This document shows, one piece after another, positions 38,604 through 48,211 of a stretch of DNA of 64,000 bases. Each line of letters starts with the position of its first letter. The stretch's first letter is position 1. A model generated the notes under the pieces. It was not told the origin of the DNA. It was given only the letters and a program-made list of their open reading frames with translations, and did no database searches. The position numbers and the translations under genes were made by a program. Source of the DNA: Bacteroides pyogenes (lineage in GTDB: Bacteria > Bacteroidota > Bacteroidia > Bacteroidales > Bacteroidaceae); contig NZ_JACIDI010000001.1 of the NCBI RefSeq assembly GCF_014196225.1, forward strand, positions 216,711 through 280,710, in the 5' to 3' direction.

Positions 38604-40139
38604 TTATTTCGCGAAACTTACCGCGCGGGTTTCCCTGATGACGGTGATTTTCACCTGTCCGGGGTAAGTCATTTCGTCCTGTATCTTCTTTGCGATTTCG
38701 CCCGAGAGGTTTTCCGTCTGCTTGTCGTCTATCTTATCCGCTCCCACGATGACGCGAAGCTCGCGACCTGCTTGGATGGCGTAGGTTTTCGTTACTCCGG
38801 GATACGACATGGCAAGCTGTTCCAAATCGTTCAGACGCTTGATGTAGGCTTCCACGATTTCGCGGCGTGCGCCGGGGCGTGCACCGGAAATGGCATCGCA
38901 CACCTGCACGATGGGAGCCAGCAGACTCGTCATTTCCACCTCGTCGTGGTGAGCGCCGATGGCGTTGCAGATATCTGCTTTTTCTTTGTATTTCTCCGCC
39001 AGTTTCATACCCAGTAACGCATGTGGCAATTCCGGTTCCTCATCGGGCACCTTACCGATATCGTGGAGCAATCCGGCACGTTTGGCCTTTTTCGGATTCA
39101 ATCCCAATTCGGAAGCCATGACGGCGCAGAGGTTGGCTGTCTCGCGAGCGTGTTGCAATAAATTCTGTCCGTAAGAAGAACGGTATTTCATTTTACCGAT
39201 GATACGGATAAGTTCCGGATGCAAGCCGTGGATGCCCAGGTCGATCGTGGTCCGTTTACCTGTTTCGATGATTTCTTCTTCCACCTGCTTCTGTACTTTA
39301 GACACCACTTCCTCGATACGCGCGGGATGGATACGTCCGTCGGTCACCAATTGATGGAGCGCCAGCCGCGCAATTTCGCGGCGTACGGGGTCGAACGCCG
39401 AAAGCACGATTGCTTCCGGAGTGTCATCGACAACGATTTCCACGCCGGTAGCCGCTTCCAACGCGCGGATGTTGCGTCCTTCACGTCCGATGATGCGTCC
39501 CTTGATTTCGTCCGATTCGATGTGGAATACCGTGACGGAGTTTTCGATGGCTGTTTCGGTGGCTACACGCTGAATGGACTGGATCACGATGCGTTTAGCC
39601 TCTTTGCTGGCTGTGAGCTTGGCATCGTCCATAATATCGTTGATGTACGACTGAGCCTGTGTTTTGGCTTCTTCTTTCAGCGATTCCACCAGACGTTCTT
39701 TCGCGTCTTCGGCAGAGAGTCCCGAAATGGTTTCCAGCTTTTCTATCTGCTGTTGCTGCATTTTGTCGAGCTCTTCTTTCTTCTTATCGACGATTACCAG
39801 CTGTGTTTCCAGATTCTCTTTTACGGCTTCGGCTTCCTGTTTCTTCCGCTGAATTTCCTCGTGACGTTGGTTGAGCACCATCTCCCGTTGTTTCAGTTTG
39901 TTTTCCGCCTGCTGTATTTTCTGGTTGCGCAGGGCTACCTCTTTCTCCAGGTCGGCTTTCTTGTTGAGGAACTTCTCCTTTACTTCCAGTAATTTGTTTT
40001 TCTTGATTACTTCGGCTTCGGTCTCTGCTTCTTTCAGTACATTATCATATTTGGACTTCAGTATATACCGGAACAGTATATATGAAAGAATTCCTCCTGC
40101 GATAAAGAAAGCAACGGCTGTTGTTATTATTGCTGTCAT
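38604..40139 (-). CDS. rny: Ribonuclease Y
   Basis: The 511-residue protein has an N-terminal membrane helix ([19 protein letters not shown]), a long coiled coil to about 190 (charged heptads such as [14 protein letters not shown]), a KH domain with [15 protein letters not shown] near 210, and an HD domain with [11 protein letters not shown] and GAHHDEVEM. RNase Y starts mRNA decay at the membrane. It is downstream of zapA, with a terminator hairpin between them. Confidence 0.95.
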   Translation of the reverse strand: MTAIITTAVAFFIAGGILSYILFRYILKSKYDNVLKEAETEAEVIKKNKLLEVKEKFLNKKADLEKEVALRNQKIQQAENKLKQREMVLNQRHEEIQRKKQEAEAVKENLETQLVIVDKKKEELDKMQQQQIEKLETISGLSAEDAKERLVESLKEEAKTQAQSYINDIMDDAKLTASKEAKRIVIQSIQRVATETAIENSVTVFHIESDEIKGRIIGREGRNIRALEAATGVEIVVDDTPEAIVLSAFDPVRREIARLALHQLVTDGRIHPARIEEVVSKVQKQVEEEIIETGKRTTIDLGIHGLHPELIRIIGKMKYRSSYGQNLLQHARETANLCAVMASELGLNPKKAKRAGLLHDIGKVPDEEPELPHALLGMKLAEKYKEKADICNAIGAHHDEVEMTSLLAPIVQVCDAISGARPGARREIVEAYIKRLNDLEQLAMSYPGVTKTYAIQAGRELRVIVGADKIDDKQTENLSGEIAKKIQDEMTYPGQVKITVIRETRAVSFAK

Positions 40140-40172
40140 TTCTACATTTAATTTAAAATATATAAATAAAAA

Positions 40173-40222
40173 CGCACTGCCAACTATCGGAACAATTTCT
40201 TATCCGGATATTTTGCAGTGCG
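40173..40222 (-). terminator. Terminator hairpin between zapA and rny
   Basis: On the minus strand CGCACTGC and GCAGTGCG form a perfect 8-bp stem over a 34-base loop that can fold further (TATCCGGATA), followed by TTTTTATTTATAT. It would reduce read-through into rny. Confidence 0.6.
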
Positions 40223-40267
40223 CGTGGTTGTTTCCTTTTCGATCGGCGGATGTCCGAAAACTTTTCT

Positions 40268-40558
40268 TCATTTTTCCTGAAAGTAGTTTTCCAACAATTC
40301 CGTCAGCTCTTTTATCTTTTCCGTATAGGGAGCGGTATCGTTACGTTGTTTCAGTTTGAGCTTTTCCAACGAAAACTGATAGGCTACCATGGGCATAATT
40401 CTTTCCGGATCGATGTCTTTATAGCGTTCCCGGTATTCATTAAGCCAGATGTTTACCTGTTTGGCAGCTTCCCGCACCATTTGTTCCTCCTCGCGGTTGA
40501 TGGTGATCGGGTAGATTAAGTCTGCTATCGGCAGGTTTATCTTTATTTTATCGTCCAT
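40268..40558 (-). CDS. zapA: Cell division protein ZapA
   Basis: The 96-residue protein has the ZapA head domain (KINLPIADLIYPITINREEEQ) and a C-terminal helix for coiled-coil pairing. ZapA bundles FtsZ filaments. It is the second gene after a coiled-coil protein gene, 21 bp apart. Confidence 0.88.
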   Translation of the reverse strand: MDDKIKINLPIADLIYPITINREEEQMVREAAKQVNIWLNEYRERYKDIDPERIMPMVAYQFSLEKLKLKQRNDTAPYTEKIKELTELLENYFQEK

Positions 40559-40579
40559 ACATCTCCTTCTTCTTTTAAA

Positions 40580-40873
40580 CTATTCATTCAATAAAGCGAT
40601 GCATTTGTCGACCTCACGCACTAATTTTGACAATCGCAGCTTCGTCTCTTTTACGTCGCCGCTGTTAAGGCTGATTGCCGCAGCTGTTTTCAGGTTTGTG
40701 TAATCGATTTCCAGTTTGTCATATTGTGCTTGCACCTTCTCGTTTTTTAGTTTCTCATTTTCGAGAAGTTGCTTCAACCCGGCGTTTTCACGTTTAAGTT
40801 CATCGTGAAGATAGATTAAATGCCGCAGTTTTGTTTCGAAGGTATTCAATAACTTTTTTTCTTCTTCGGTCAT
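40580..40873 (-). CDS. Coiled-coil protein upstream of zapA
   Basis: The ATG at 40873 (MTEEEKKLLNTFE) gives 97 residues; a GTG at 40879 is possible. Nearly all of it is predicted helix with heptads (LKRENAGLKQLLENEKLKNE), followed by a conserved-looking tail (LSKLVREVDKCIALL). Its position before zapA and its shape suggest a ZapB-like division partner, which is inference. A promoter lies directly upstream. Confidence 0.7.
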   Translation of the reverse strand: MTEEEKKLLNTFETKLRHLIYLHDELKRENAGLKQLLENEKLKNEKVQAQYDKLEIDYTNLKTAAAISLNSGDVKETKLRLSKLVREVDKCIALLNE

Positions 40874-40892
40874 CGCCACACAAAATTGTACA

Positions 40893-40900
40893 CAAAAATA
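40893..40900 (-). promoter_or_regulatory. -7 box of the coiled-coil/zapA operon
   Basis: Minus-strand TATTTTTG matches TAnnTTTG, only 20 bp before the ATG, so the leader would be about 13 nt. Confidence 0.5.
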
Positions 40901-41219
40901 CGATTAACTCCGGTATTTCAAAAACTTTTTAGCAGAAAATGTTTTTTCTTTAAAACTTATTGTGTTGTTTGCTTTGAAAACGATGCCCGACAGGAAGCAG
41001 ATTGTCCGCATAGGGATGCAGACCGATCATGAACATTATTTGTCATTCTTTTGCTGCCGCACTGTGCAGAGATGCGTCAGGAGGTGAGCTGTTCCGGCGT
41101 TCCGTTTTCCTTTACATCCGCCATGCCCGTCGGCGTATGGTGTATTGTGCCTGCTGCATAAATCGGCGGAGTGAAATGAAAAAAACGGAAAAACGCTGTG
41201 GTGTTCGGATGATAAAGTT
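40901..41219. other. Gene-free stretch without clear structure
   Basis: I see no supported gene, repeat or hairpin here. It separates the divergent zapA operon and nucleosidase gene. Confidence 0.5.
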
Positions 41220-41227
41220 TATTTTTG
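41220..41227 (+). promoter_or_regulatory. -7 box of the nucleosidase gene
   Basis: TATTTTTG fits TAnnTTTG, 37 bp before the start. Confidence 0.5.
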
Positions 41228-41263
41228 TGCATTCGTTTTATTCTCTAAACAAAGAACAGATAT

Positions 41264-41842
41264 ATGTGGAAAATACTGGTGACTTATGCCGTGCAGGATG
41301 AGTTTGTCGAAATAAAATGGCCGGATGCGGAACCGTACTATGTACGTACGGGAATAGGTAAGGTGAAAGCGGCTTATCATTTGTCCGAAGCCATTCGTCA
41401 GGTGGAACCCGATTTGGTGCTGAACATCGGGAGCGCCGGCTCCGTCAATCATCGGGTGGGCGATGTTTTCGTATGCCGCCGCTTCGTAGACCGCGATATG
41501 CAGAAGCTTTCCGCCTTCGGACTGGAGTGGGAGATAGATACCTCCGCCTTGCTTGAAGAGAAAGGGTTTTGCAGGGATTGGACGGAAAACGGGGTTTGCA
41601 ATACGGGCGACGGTTTTCTTACCGAACTGTCGGAAGTCGCCGGCGATGTAGCGGATATGGAGGCATACGCACAGGCATTCGTCTGCCGCGCAAGGCAAAT
41701 TCCGTTCGTCTCGGTGAAGTATGTGACCGATATCATCGGGCGAAATTCCGTGAAGCACTGGGAAGATAAGCTGGCGGATGCCCGGCGGGGACTTTCCCAT
41801 TATCTGAATGTGATGAAAAAGGGAATTGCGCACGAAGCGTAG
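41264..41842 (+). CDS. Nucleoside phosphorylase/nucleosidase family protein
   Basis: The 192-residue protein shows the PNP/MTAN fold marks TGIGKVKAAYHLSEAI, LNIGSAGSVNHRVGDVFV, and VADMEAYAQAFVCRARQIPF, the last with the Met-Glu that contacts the ribose. It is shorter than typical MTA/SAH nucleosidases (about 230), with a short N-terminus. The substrate is probably an adenosine-type nucleoside, which is inference. lutA starts 33 bp downstream. Confidence 0.78.
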   Translation: MWKILVTYAVQDEFVEIKWPDAEPYYVRTGIGKVKAAYHLSEAIRQVEPDLVLNIGSAGSVNHRVGDVFVCRRFVDRDMQKLSAFGLEWEIDTSALLEEKGFCRDWTENGVCNTGDGFLTELSEVAGDVADMEAYAQAFVCRARQIPFVSVKYVTDIIGRNSVKHWEDKLADARRGLSHYLNVMKKGIAHEA

Positions 41843-41875
41843 CGAAAATAGAATGTGGCTAATTAATATAAATAT

Positions 41876-42619
41876 ATGATGAAAGTAGGTTTGTTTATTC
41901 CTTGCTATGTGAATGCTATTTATCCCAACGTGGGAGTAGCTTCGTATAAGCTGTTGACGAGTTTGGGAGTAGACGTCGATTATCCGTTGGATCAGACTTG
42001 TTGCGGACAACCGATGGCGAATGCCGGTTTTCAGGACGAATCCGTCAGGCTGGCGCTCCGTTTCGATGAATTGTTCCGCGAATACGATTATATTGTCGGT
42101 CCTTCTGCCAGTTGCGTGTCTTTTGTGAAAGAGAACCATCCGGATATTTTGAAGAAGGAGGGGCATACTTGCCTGAGTGCCGGAAAGATTTATGATATCT
42201 GCGAGTTTGTTCACGACGTGGTGAAGCCTGCCGGCCTGCCGTCGCGCTTTCCGCACAAAGTAAGCATTCATAACAGTTGCCACGGCGTGCGGGAGCTTTC
42301 GCTTTCGGCCCCGAGCGAAAGAAATATTCCTTATTATAATAAGTTGCGCAATCTGCTCGCTCTGGTAGAAGGGGTTGAAGTGTTCGAACCCTCCCATACG
42401 GACGAATGCTGCGGATTCGGCGGAATGTTTGCCGTGGAGGAGCAGGCGGTATCCATCTGCATGGCGCGCGATAAGGTGAAAGACCATATCGGCACGGGAG
42501 CCGAGTATATAACCGGAGCCGACAGCTCGTGCCTGATGCACATGCAAGGTGTCATCGAGCGCGAACATTTGCCGGTCCGGGTCATGCATATTGTAGAAAT
42601 TTTAGCATCGGGACTATGA
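41876..42619 (+). CDS. lutA: Lactate utilization protein A, iron-sulfur CCG-domain subunit
   Basis: The 247-residue protein has two cysteine-rich CCG domains: DQTCCGQPMANAGF near 40 and DECCGFGGMFAVE near 180, plus PSASCVSFVKENHP and HNSCHGVRELSL. LutA is part of the LutABC complex that oxidises L-lactate to pyruvate. Two adjacent ATGs are possible starts. It overlaps lutB by 4 bases (ATGA). Confidence 0.92.
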   Translation: MMKVGLFIPCYVNAIYPNVGVASYKLLTSLGVDVDYPLDQTCCGQPMANAGFQDESVRLALRFDELFREYDYIVGPSASCVSFVKENHPDILKKEGHTCLSAGKIYDICEFVHDVVKPAGLPSRFPHKVSIHNSCHGVRELSLSAPSERNIPYYNKLRNLLALVEGVEVFEPSHTDECCGFGGMFAVEEQAVSICMARDKVKDHIGTGAEYITGADSSCLMHMQGVIEREHLPVRVMHIVEILASGL

Positions 42620-44001
42620 GTACACGACATTCGAAAGCTGCTGAAAAGTTCTTGCAAAACAGCAAGATGGCGGCATGGCATAACGAAACTCTTTGGATGG
42701 TTCGCGCCAAAAGGGATAAAATAAGCAAGACGGTTCCCGAATGGGAAGAGTTGCGCGACAAAGCCTGCGAGTTGAAACTTTATTCGAACAGTCATCTCGA
42801 CGAGCTTTTGGTGAAGTTTGAGAAGAACGCCGAGGCAAATGGCGCTATCGTTCATTGGGCGAAAGATGCCGGCGAATATTGCCGGATCGTTTACGATATT
42901 CTGAGCGCTCATAAGGTGAAGCGGTTTGTGAAGAGCAAATCGATGCTTGCCGAAGAGTGCGGGTTGAATCCTTTTCTGATGGAACGGGGCATCGACGTAG
43001 TGGAAACCGACCTGGGCGAACGAATCTTGCAGTTGATGCATCTGGAGCCGAGCCACATTGTTTTGCCCGCCATTCATATCAAGCGCGAGCAGGTGGGCGA
43101 ATTGTTCGAGAAGGAAATGGGAACCGAAAAAGGCAATTTCGACCCTACTTACCTCACTCACGCAGCGCGGAAGAATCTGCGTTCCCGTTTCCTGAATGCC
43201 GAAGCGGCCATGACCGGAGCCAACTTTGCCGTGGCTTCTACCGGAGATATCGTGGTTTGTACCAACGAGGGAAATGCCGATATGGGTACTTCGTATCCGA
43301 AGTTGAACATCGCAGCCTTCGGTATGGAAAAGATTGTGCCCGATATGGAATCGTTGGGGATATTCACCCGTCTGCTGGCACGGTCGGCTACCGGACAGCC
43401 CATCACTACATATACCTCTCATTACCGCCGTCCGCGCGAAGGGGGAGAGTATCACATCATCATCGTCGACAATGGGCGGAGCGCCTTGCTTTCGCATCCC
43501 GAACATATTAAGACGCTGAATTGCATCCGTTGCGGCGCTTGCATGAATACCTGTCCTGTCTATCGCCGTAGCGGAGGATACTCTTATACTTATTTTATTC
43601 CCGGGCCCATCGGCATCAACCTCGGTATGGTGCACGATCCCGAGAAATATTCCGACAATCTGTCGGCTTGCTCTTTATGCCTGTCTTGCTCGTGCGTTTG
43701 TCCCGCCAAGGTCGACTTGGGCGAGCAGATTTATAAGTGGCGACAGGAACTCGACCGGTTGGGCAAGGCAAGCAAGCAGAAGAAGATGATGTCCGGCGGC
43801 ATGAAGTTGCTCATGGAACGTCCCGCATTGTTTAATGCGGCATTGCGGGCTGCGCCGATGGTCAATGCCTTGCCGCGTTTCATGAAGTATCACGCCCTGA
43901 ATGACTGGGGAAAAGGGAGGGAACTCCCGAAATTCGCTCCGGAGTCGTTCAATGAGATGTGGAAGAAAAACAAAGTACAGAAAAAGGAGGAGAAGAAATG
44001 A
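42616..44001 (+). CDS. lutB: Lactate utilization protein B, iron-sulfur/LUD subunit
   Basis: The ATG at 42616 (MSTRHSKAAEKF) gives 461 residues. An LUD domain to about 290 is followed by two 4Fe-4S motifs, CIRCGACMNTCPVYR and CSLCLSCSCVCPAKVDLG, and a C-terminal DUF3390-like tail. It carries electrons in lactate oxidation. Its last codons contain AAGGAGG 8 bases before the lutC start, a rare Shine-Dalgarno-like sequence that may be a side effect of Lys/Glu codons. Confidence 0.93.
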   Translation: MSTRHSKAAEKFLQNSKMAAWHNETLWMVRAKRDKISKTVPEWEELRDKACELKLYSNSHLDELLVKFEKNAEANGAIVHWAKDAGEYCRIVYDILSAHKVKRFVKSKSMLAEECGLNPFLMERGIDVVETDLGERILQLMHLEPSHIVLPAIHIKREQVGELFEKEMGTEKGNFDPTYLTHAARKNLRSRFLNAEAAMTGANFAVASTGDIVVCTNEGNADMGTSYPKLNIAAFGMEKIVPDMESLGIFTRLLARSATGQPITTYTSHYRRPREGGEYHIIIVDNGRSALLSHPEHIKTLNCIRCGACMNTCPVYRRSGGYSYTYFIPGPIGINLGMVHDPEKYSDNLSACSLCLSCSCVCPAKVDLGEQIYKWRQELDRLGKASKQKKMMSGGMKLLMERPALFNAALRAAPMVNALPRFMKYHALNDWGKGRELPKFAPESFNEMWKKNKVQKKEEKK

Positions 44002-44579
44002 GCAGCAGAGAAGAAATATTGGCCGCTATCCGGCGGAATACGCAGAAGCGGTATGAGAAACCCGACGTGCGGATAGAGAAGCGATTAAGCTATGCAGATA
44101 AGATCGGGCAGTTTTGCTCCGTCAGCCGGGCGGTCGGCGGTCGGGCGGTGGTACTTGGCGAGGGAGAAGACCTGAACGAGGCGATTCGAAGTGTTTATCC
44201 TTCTGCCAAGCGCATAGCTTCCGTGCTTCCGGAGGTCACGTGCGCTACCTTCAATCCTGATGAGTTGGACGATCCGAAAGAACTCGACGGTACAGATCTG
44301 GCGGTGATTTCCGGCGAATGGGGTGTGGCGGAGAACGGGGCGGTGTGGATTCCGCAGACGGTGAAGCATAAAGCCGTGTATTTTATTGCCGAACGGCTGG
44401 TGATATTGCTCGACCGGAATCGTATTGTAGATACCATGTACGATGTTTACCGGAAGTTGGATAAACAGCCGTATGAATTCGGGACGTTCATCTCGGGACC
44501 TTCGAAAACGGCTGATATCGAGCAGGCGTTGGTCATGGGAGCGCATGGCGCAAGGGAGGTTACGGTCATTCTTGTCTGA
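43998..44579 (+). CDS. lutC: Lactate utilization protein C, LUD domain
   Basis: The ATG at 43998 (MSSREEILAAIRRNT) overlaps the lutB stop by 4 bases and gives 193 residues. The LUD-domain marks are VISGEWGVAENGAVWIP and FISGPSKTADIEQALVMGAHG. It completes the lutABC set. A repeat array follows. Confidence 0.9.
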   Translation: MSSREEILAAIRRNTQKRYEKPDVRIEKRLSYADKIGQFCSVSRAVGGRAVVLGEGEDLNEAIRSVYPSAKRIASVLPEVTCATFNPDELDDPKELDGTDLAVISGEWGVAENGAVWIPQTVKHKAVYFIAERLVILLDRNRIVDTMYDVYRKLDKQPYEFGTFISGPSKTADIEQALVMGAHGAREVTVILV

Positions 44580-44629
44580 CGTGTGTCGGGCAAGGAAGTA
44601 CATAATTGCAAATCAGAGCCTTTATTTGA

Positions 44630-45080
44630 TTGAAACGAAGGCTCTCTTTGGGGTAAACCAAGGTTCTCTTTTGAGAAAACAGAATCTCTCTTTTGAGCAA
44701 TGGAGATCATTTTTAGGAGAAACGAAGTTCTTCTTTTGAGAAAACGGAGGCTGTTTGGAGAGAAACAAAGCTCCTCTTTGGGGAAATCGGAATCTCTCTT
44801 TTGAGCAATGGAGATCATTTTTAGGAGAAACGAAGTTCTTCTTTTGAGAAAGCGAAGGCTCTTTGGGGAGAAACGAAGTTCTTCTTTTGGGAAATCGGAA
44901 TCTCTCTTTTAGGAAATGGAGCTTCTTTTTGGAGAAGCGAAAGTTATCTTTTTAGAAAATGGAGGCTCTTTGGGGAGAAGCGAAGCTCCTCTTTGGAGAA
45001 AGCGAAAATTTCTCTTTTGGAAAATGGAGCTCCTTTTTGAAGAAGCGTAATCTCTCTTTTGAGAAAACGGAACGTTTGTC
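44630..45080. repeat. Array of about twenty 21-22-bp monomers
   Basis: Monomers of the form gaaacgaagttcttcttttga (and gaaatcggaatctctctttt, gaaatggagcttctttttgga) recur about every 21-22 bp. A longer period of 108 bp (five monomers) is seen for aggagaaacgaagttc at 44715 and 44823. It lies between lutC and the kinase gene; no gene is supported. Confidence 0.9.
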
Positions 45081-45135
45081 TGAAAGTATTGTTATTTAAT
45101 TTATCGATCATTAAAAATTAATCATTTATCATCAC

Positions 45136-46008
45136 GTGTATTCGAATAAAGTTAAAAAAATTGCTGCCGTACATGATCTTTGCGGCATAGGGAGACTTTC
45201 ACTGACGGTTGTCATTCCCATTCTTTCGTCCATGGGCTTTCAGGTATGCCCCCTGCCTACGGCAGTTCTTTCCAACCATACGCAGTATCCCGATTTCTCT
45301 TTTCTCGACCTGACGGATGAAATGCCGAAAATCATTGCCGAATGGAAAAGGCTGGGGATGAGGTTCGACGCCATCTATACCGGATATCTGGGCTCTTCCC
45401 GGCAGATTCGCATAGTTTCCGACTTTATCGACAACTTCCGTCAGCCTGACGGATTGGTTGTTGTCGATCCGGTATTGGGCGACAACGGTCGGCTGTACAC
45501 CAATTTCGATGTAAAGATGGTGGAAGAGATGCGTCATCTCGTTGCCAAAGCGGATGTGATTACGCCTAACCTGACGGAGGTGTTTTATCTGTTGGACCGC
45601 CCGTATGAGACCGCTCATGCGGATGAAGAAGTGAAAGAGTATCTGCGATTGCTTTCCGATAAAGGTCCGCAGGTGGTTGTCATCACCAGCGTGCCTGTAA
45701 GCGGCGACAGCCATAAAACTTCCGTTTATGCTTACAATCGTCAGGGAGACCGTTACTGGAAGATTACCTGCCCTTACCTGCCGGCTCATTATCCGGGCAC
45801 GGGAGATACGTTTACAAGTGTCATTACCGGGGCGTTGATGCAAGGCGACAGTCTGCCGATTGCTTTGGATCGTGCCACTCAGTTCATCCTTCAAGGCATT
45901 CGCGCCACTTTCGGCTATGAATACGACAACCGTGAAGGAATCCTTCTGGAAAAAGTGTTGCACAATCTCGACATGCCCATTCAAAGCTCCAGCTACGAAT
46001 TGATATGA
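45136..46008 (+). CDS. Pyridoxal/pyridoxamine kinase
   Basis: A GTG start at 45136 gives 290 residues (reads YSNKVKKIAAVHDLCGIGR). Marks of the PdxK/PdxY ribokinase family are AVLSNHTQYPD, IYTGYLGSSRQI, VVDPVLGDNG, ITPNLTE, and the ATP/anion loop PGTGDTFTSVITGAL near 225 with the catalytic Asp. It phosphorylates B6 vitamers to PLP. Many PLP enzymes lie in the window, but no operon link is seen. Confidence 0.88.
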   Translation: MYSNKVKKIAAVHDLCGIGRLSLTVVIPILSSMGFQVCPLPTAVLSNHTQYPDFSFLDLTDEMPKIIAEWKRLGMRFDAIYTGYLGSSRQIRIVSDFIDNFRQPDGLVVVDPVLGDNGRLYTNFDVKMVEEMRHLVAKADVITPNLTEVFYLLDRPYETAHADEEVKEYLRLLSDKGPQVVVITSVPVSGDSHKTSVYAYNRQGDRYWKITCPYLPAHYPGTGDTFTSVITGALMQGDSLPIALDRATQFILQGIRATFGYEYDNREGILLEKVLHNLDMPIQSSSYELI

Positions 46009-46288
46009 CGGGCGGTCCTCAAACAGGCGAAATATAAAGAATATTCGCAAAGAAAAGTGTACCGAAGTTTCTTTTGCCGAGATGATATTTCGCAGGAGAT
46101 ATGCTTTGAACCGATGAAATTATCTTTCTTACAAACTCATGAGTTTGAAGGTTATAAGGTCTATTTCTCACTCTTTGCTTTGAGATGTTTTTTGCAGAAT
46201 CGGTAAATCCCCAATTGTACTATACATATTAGCTTCTGAGGATAATTGGAAGTAGTGGTGTGAGGATTATAACTTCTTTTAGCTTGCG

Positions 46289-46361
46289 CACGGAAGGAGA
46301 GGCTCGAACTCCCGACACCCGGTTTTGGAGACCGGTGCTCTACCAACTGAGCTACTCCCGT
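46289..46361 (-). tRNA. trnW: tRNA-Trp (CCA)
   Basis: The 73-nt cloverleaf on the minus strand has acceptor ACGGGAG/CTTCCGT, discriminator G, D-arm GCTCAGTTGGTAGAGC, anticodon stem CCGGT..ACCGG around CTCCAAA with anticodon CCA, and a T-arm with GTTCGAGCC. The CCA tail is not encoded. Confidence 0.97.
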
Positions 46362-46427
46362 GTTTGCGGCTGCAAAGGTAACAGAAACTTCCGAATCTGC
46401 AAGCGTTCGCTCGTGTAAGTTTCAAGA

Positions 46428-46781
46428 TTATTTTAATTTTTCCCATTCATCGGCCTTGAAGCCTACTAAGACAAAAGTGTCGGTCACTACCAGCGGGCGT
46501 TTCACGAGTTTCCCGTTGGAAGCCAACAAGCCGATTTGTTCCTCTTCGCTCATTGCCGGCAGCTTTTCTTTCAGGTTCAGTTCTTTATAAACCAACCCGC
46601 TGGTGTTGAAAAACTTCTTTACCGGCAGGCCGCTGAGCGGAATCCATGCTTTCAGTTCTTCCACCGTAGGATTTTCTTCCACGATAAGCCTGCTTGTGTA
46701 TGCTATTTTGTTTTCTATCAGCCATTTTTCGGCTTTCCGGCATGTACTGCATGCGGGGTATTGCAAAAATAAAGGTTTCAT
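46428..46781 (-). CDS. ArsC/Spx-family thiol protein
   Basis: The 117-residue protein has the N-terminal redox pair in YPACSTCRKAEKWL and the ArsC-like GLPVKKFFNTSG and KRPLVVTD. It belongs to the arsenate reductase/Spx family. No arsenic genes are nearby, so the physiological role is open. It lies 34 bp from the glycosylase-like gene on the same strand. Confidence 0.85.
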   Translation of the reverse strand: MKPLFLQYPACSTCRKAEKWLIENKIAYTSRLIVEENPTVEELKAWIPLSGLPVKKFFNTSGLVYKELNLKEKLPAMSEEEQIGLLASNGKLVKRPLVVTDTFVLVGFKADEWEKLK

Positions 46782-46815
46782 AATGATAATATTTAGCGGT
46801 TCTTACTCCATGTTT

Positions 46816-47400
46816 TTACAATTCATAACCCAGTTCTAAAAACATATTGCGATAGGCAGCCCCTTTCTTCTCCAAGGCCAGCGGGTATGCCCGTGAGGAA
46901 GAGGGCATGCGGTAGAGCTTCATCGCCCGGTTCTCAAAAAGAAATTCTGTAAAATCTCCCACTTTGGGTTCTTTCGTGGCAAACTGTCCGCGCAGGGTGT
47001 CTGTCGCTTTTTGTCCGGTGGTGACCAATGCTTTGCATAGCGGAATCTTTCGCAGCAAGGCGGCAATGTCGGTAGGGCGAACCACTTCCAGAAATTTGTC
47101 GGAAGCGTTGTCTTGCAACCGTCGGACGCAGGTGGCCGTGTCGAACAAAGCAATCCCTTTCTCGTTCAGAAAATCGACGATTCGCTCGCGGCAGAAAGCT
47201 TTCCGCGTATCGTTGAGGAAATGCTCTTTATCGTTGAAGAATAAAAGCCCGAAAATTCTCCACATGTCATTGTTCAGGTTCGGGTAATAAAAATCCATCG
47301 ACCATCGTTTCTTTTGCGGAGGAAAGCTTCCCAGCATCAACAACTGTGCCTGAGGCGGAAGAAAAGGCTCCAGCGGATGTTTCTCTATTTCTATTTCCAT
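46816..47400 (-). CDS. Uracil-DNA glycosylase superfamily protein
   Basis: The 194-residue protein shows LLMLGSFPPQKKRWSMDFYYP (motif A region), FYYPNLNNDMWRIF, ALVTTGQKATDTL, and MPSSSRAYPLALEKK (motif B region with Ser in place of the usual His). It resembles the Mug/UDG fold. Activity on DNA is inferred. Confidence 0.75.
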   Translation of the reverse strand: MEIEIEKHPLEPFLPPQAQLLMLGSFPPQKKRWSMDFYYPNLNNDMWRIFGLLFFNDKEHFLNDTRKAFCRERIVDFLNEKGIALFDTATCVRRLQDNASDKFLEVVRPTDIAALLRKIPLCKALVTTGQKATDTLRGQFATKEPKVGDFTEFLFENRAMKLYRMPSSSRAYPLALEKKGAAYRNMFLELGYEL

Positions 47401-47459
47401 CTCTTTCGATATTTTCTCAATTTTTTCACAAACATAGTGATAAAATCTGTAGGTTTAAC

Positions 47460-47467
47460 TACTTTTG
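47460..47467 (+). promoter_or_regulatory. -7 box of the DUF5020 gene
   Basis: TACTTTTG fits TAnnTTTG, 28 bp before the start. Confidence 0.45.
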
Positions 47468-47494
47468 CGTCTTCATTTATAAAAAACATCTATT

Positions 47495-48211
47495 ATGAAA
47501 AAAGTATTTTCTGCTCTTTTCCTGTGTATGTTGCTTTCTGCCGTAACAGGATTACAGGCGCAAAACGTTCAGTTGCATTATGATTTCGGTCGTTCGCTTT
47601 ACAAGGAAATGAATACGGACGGCTTTAAACGCCCGCTGATAACCACCACAGTGGAGAAATTCCACCCCGATGCGTGGGGAAGCACATTCTTTTTCGTAGA
47701 TATGGATTATACCTCCGCAGGAGTTACTTCGGCTTATTGGGAAATCGCCCGCGAGCTGAAATTCTGGCAAGGTCCTTTCTCCGCACATCTGGAATATAAT
47801 GGCGGAGTGGCAAAAGGCTTTTCTTATGATAATGCTTATTTGGCGGGAGTGACTTATACATACAATTCTGCCGACTTTTCGAAAGGATTCTCTTTGTCAG
47901 CCATGTACAAATATATTCAGAAGCATAAATCGCCCAACAACTTTCAGCTGACGGGTACTTGGTATGTGAACTTCTGCGACAATCTGCTCACTTTTTCGGG
48001 TTTCGCCGACTGGTGGCGCGAGGAGAATAATTATGGGAAAACCATTTTCTTGTCGGAGCCTCAATTCTGGGTAAACCTGAATCGCGTAAAAGGAGTGAAC
48101 AAGAACTTTAATCTGAGTGTGGGTTCGGAAGTGGAGTTGAGCAACAACTTTGCCAATCACGATGGCTTCTACGCTATTCCTACGCTGGCTTTGAAGTGGA
48201 CATTCAATTAA
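47495..48211 (+). CDS. DUF5020 family protein, Tsx-like
   Basis: The 238-residue product has a signal peptide (MKKVFSALFLCMLLSAVTGLQAQ) and beta strands ending in a terminal aromatic pattern (LALKWTFN) typical of an outer membrane barrel. DUF5020 is related to nucleoside-channel (Tsx-like) proteins. The neighbouring nucleobase permease, 250 bp downstream, supports a role in base or nucleoside uptake, which is inference. Confidence 0.78.
   Translation: MKKVFSALFLCMLLSAVTGLQAQNVQLHYDFGRSLYKEMNTDGFKRPLITTTVEKFHPDAWGSTFFFVDMDYTSAGVTSAYWEIARELKFWQGPFSAHLEYNGGVAKGFSYDNAYLAGVTYTYNSADFSKGFSLSAMYKYIQKHKSPNNFQLTGTWYVNFCDNLLTFSGFADWWREENNYGKTIFLSEPQFWVNLNRVKGVNKNFNLSVGSEVELSNNFANHDGFYAIPTLALKWTFN

Noticed and set aside
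43983..43989. AAGGAGG as a true Shine-Dalgarno site for lutC
   Set aside because: It falls on Lys-Glu-Glu-Lys codons of lutB, and lutC is already coupled by an ATGA overlap. Other genes here lack such sites, so chance is as likely.
46161..46346. 61-codon minus-strand frame over the tRNA-Trp
   Set aside because: It covers the tRNA gene and has no independent support.
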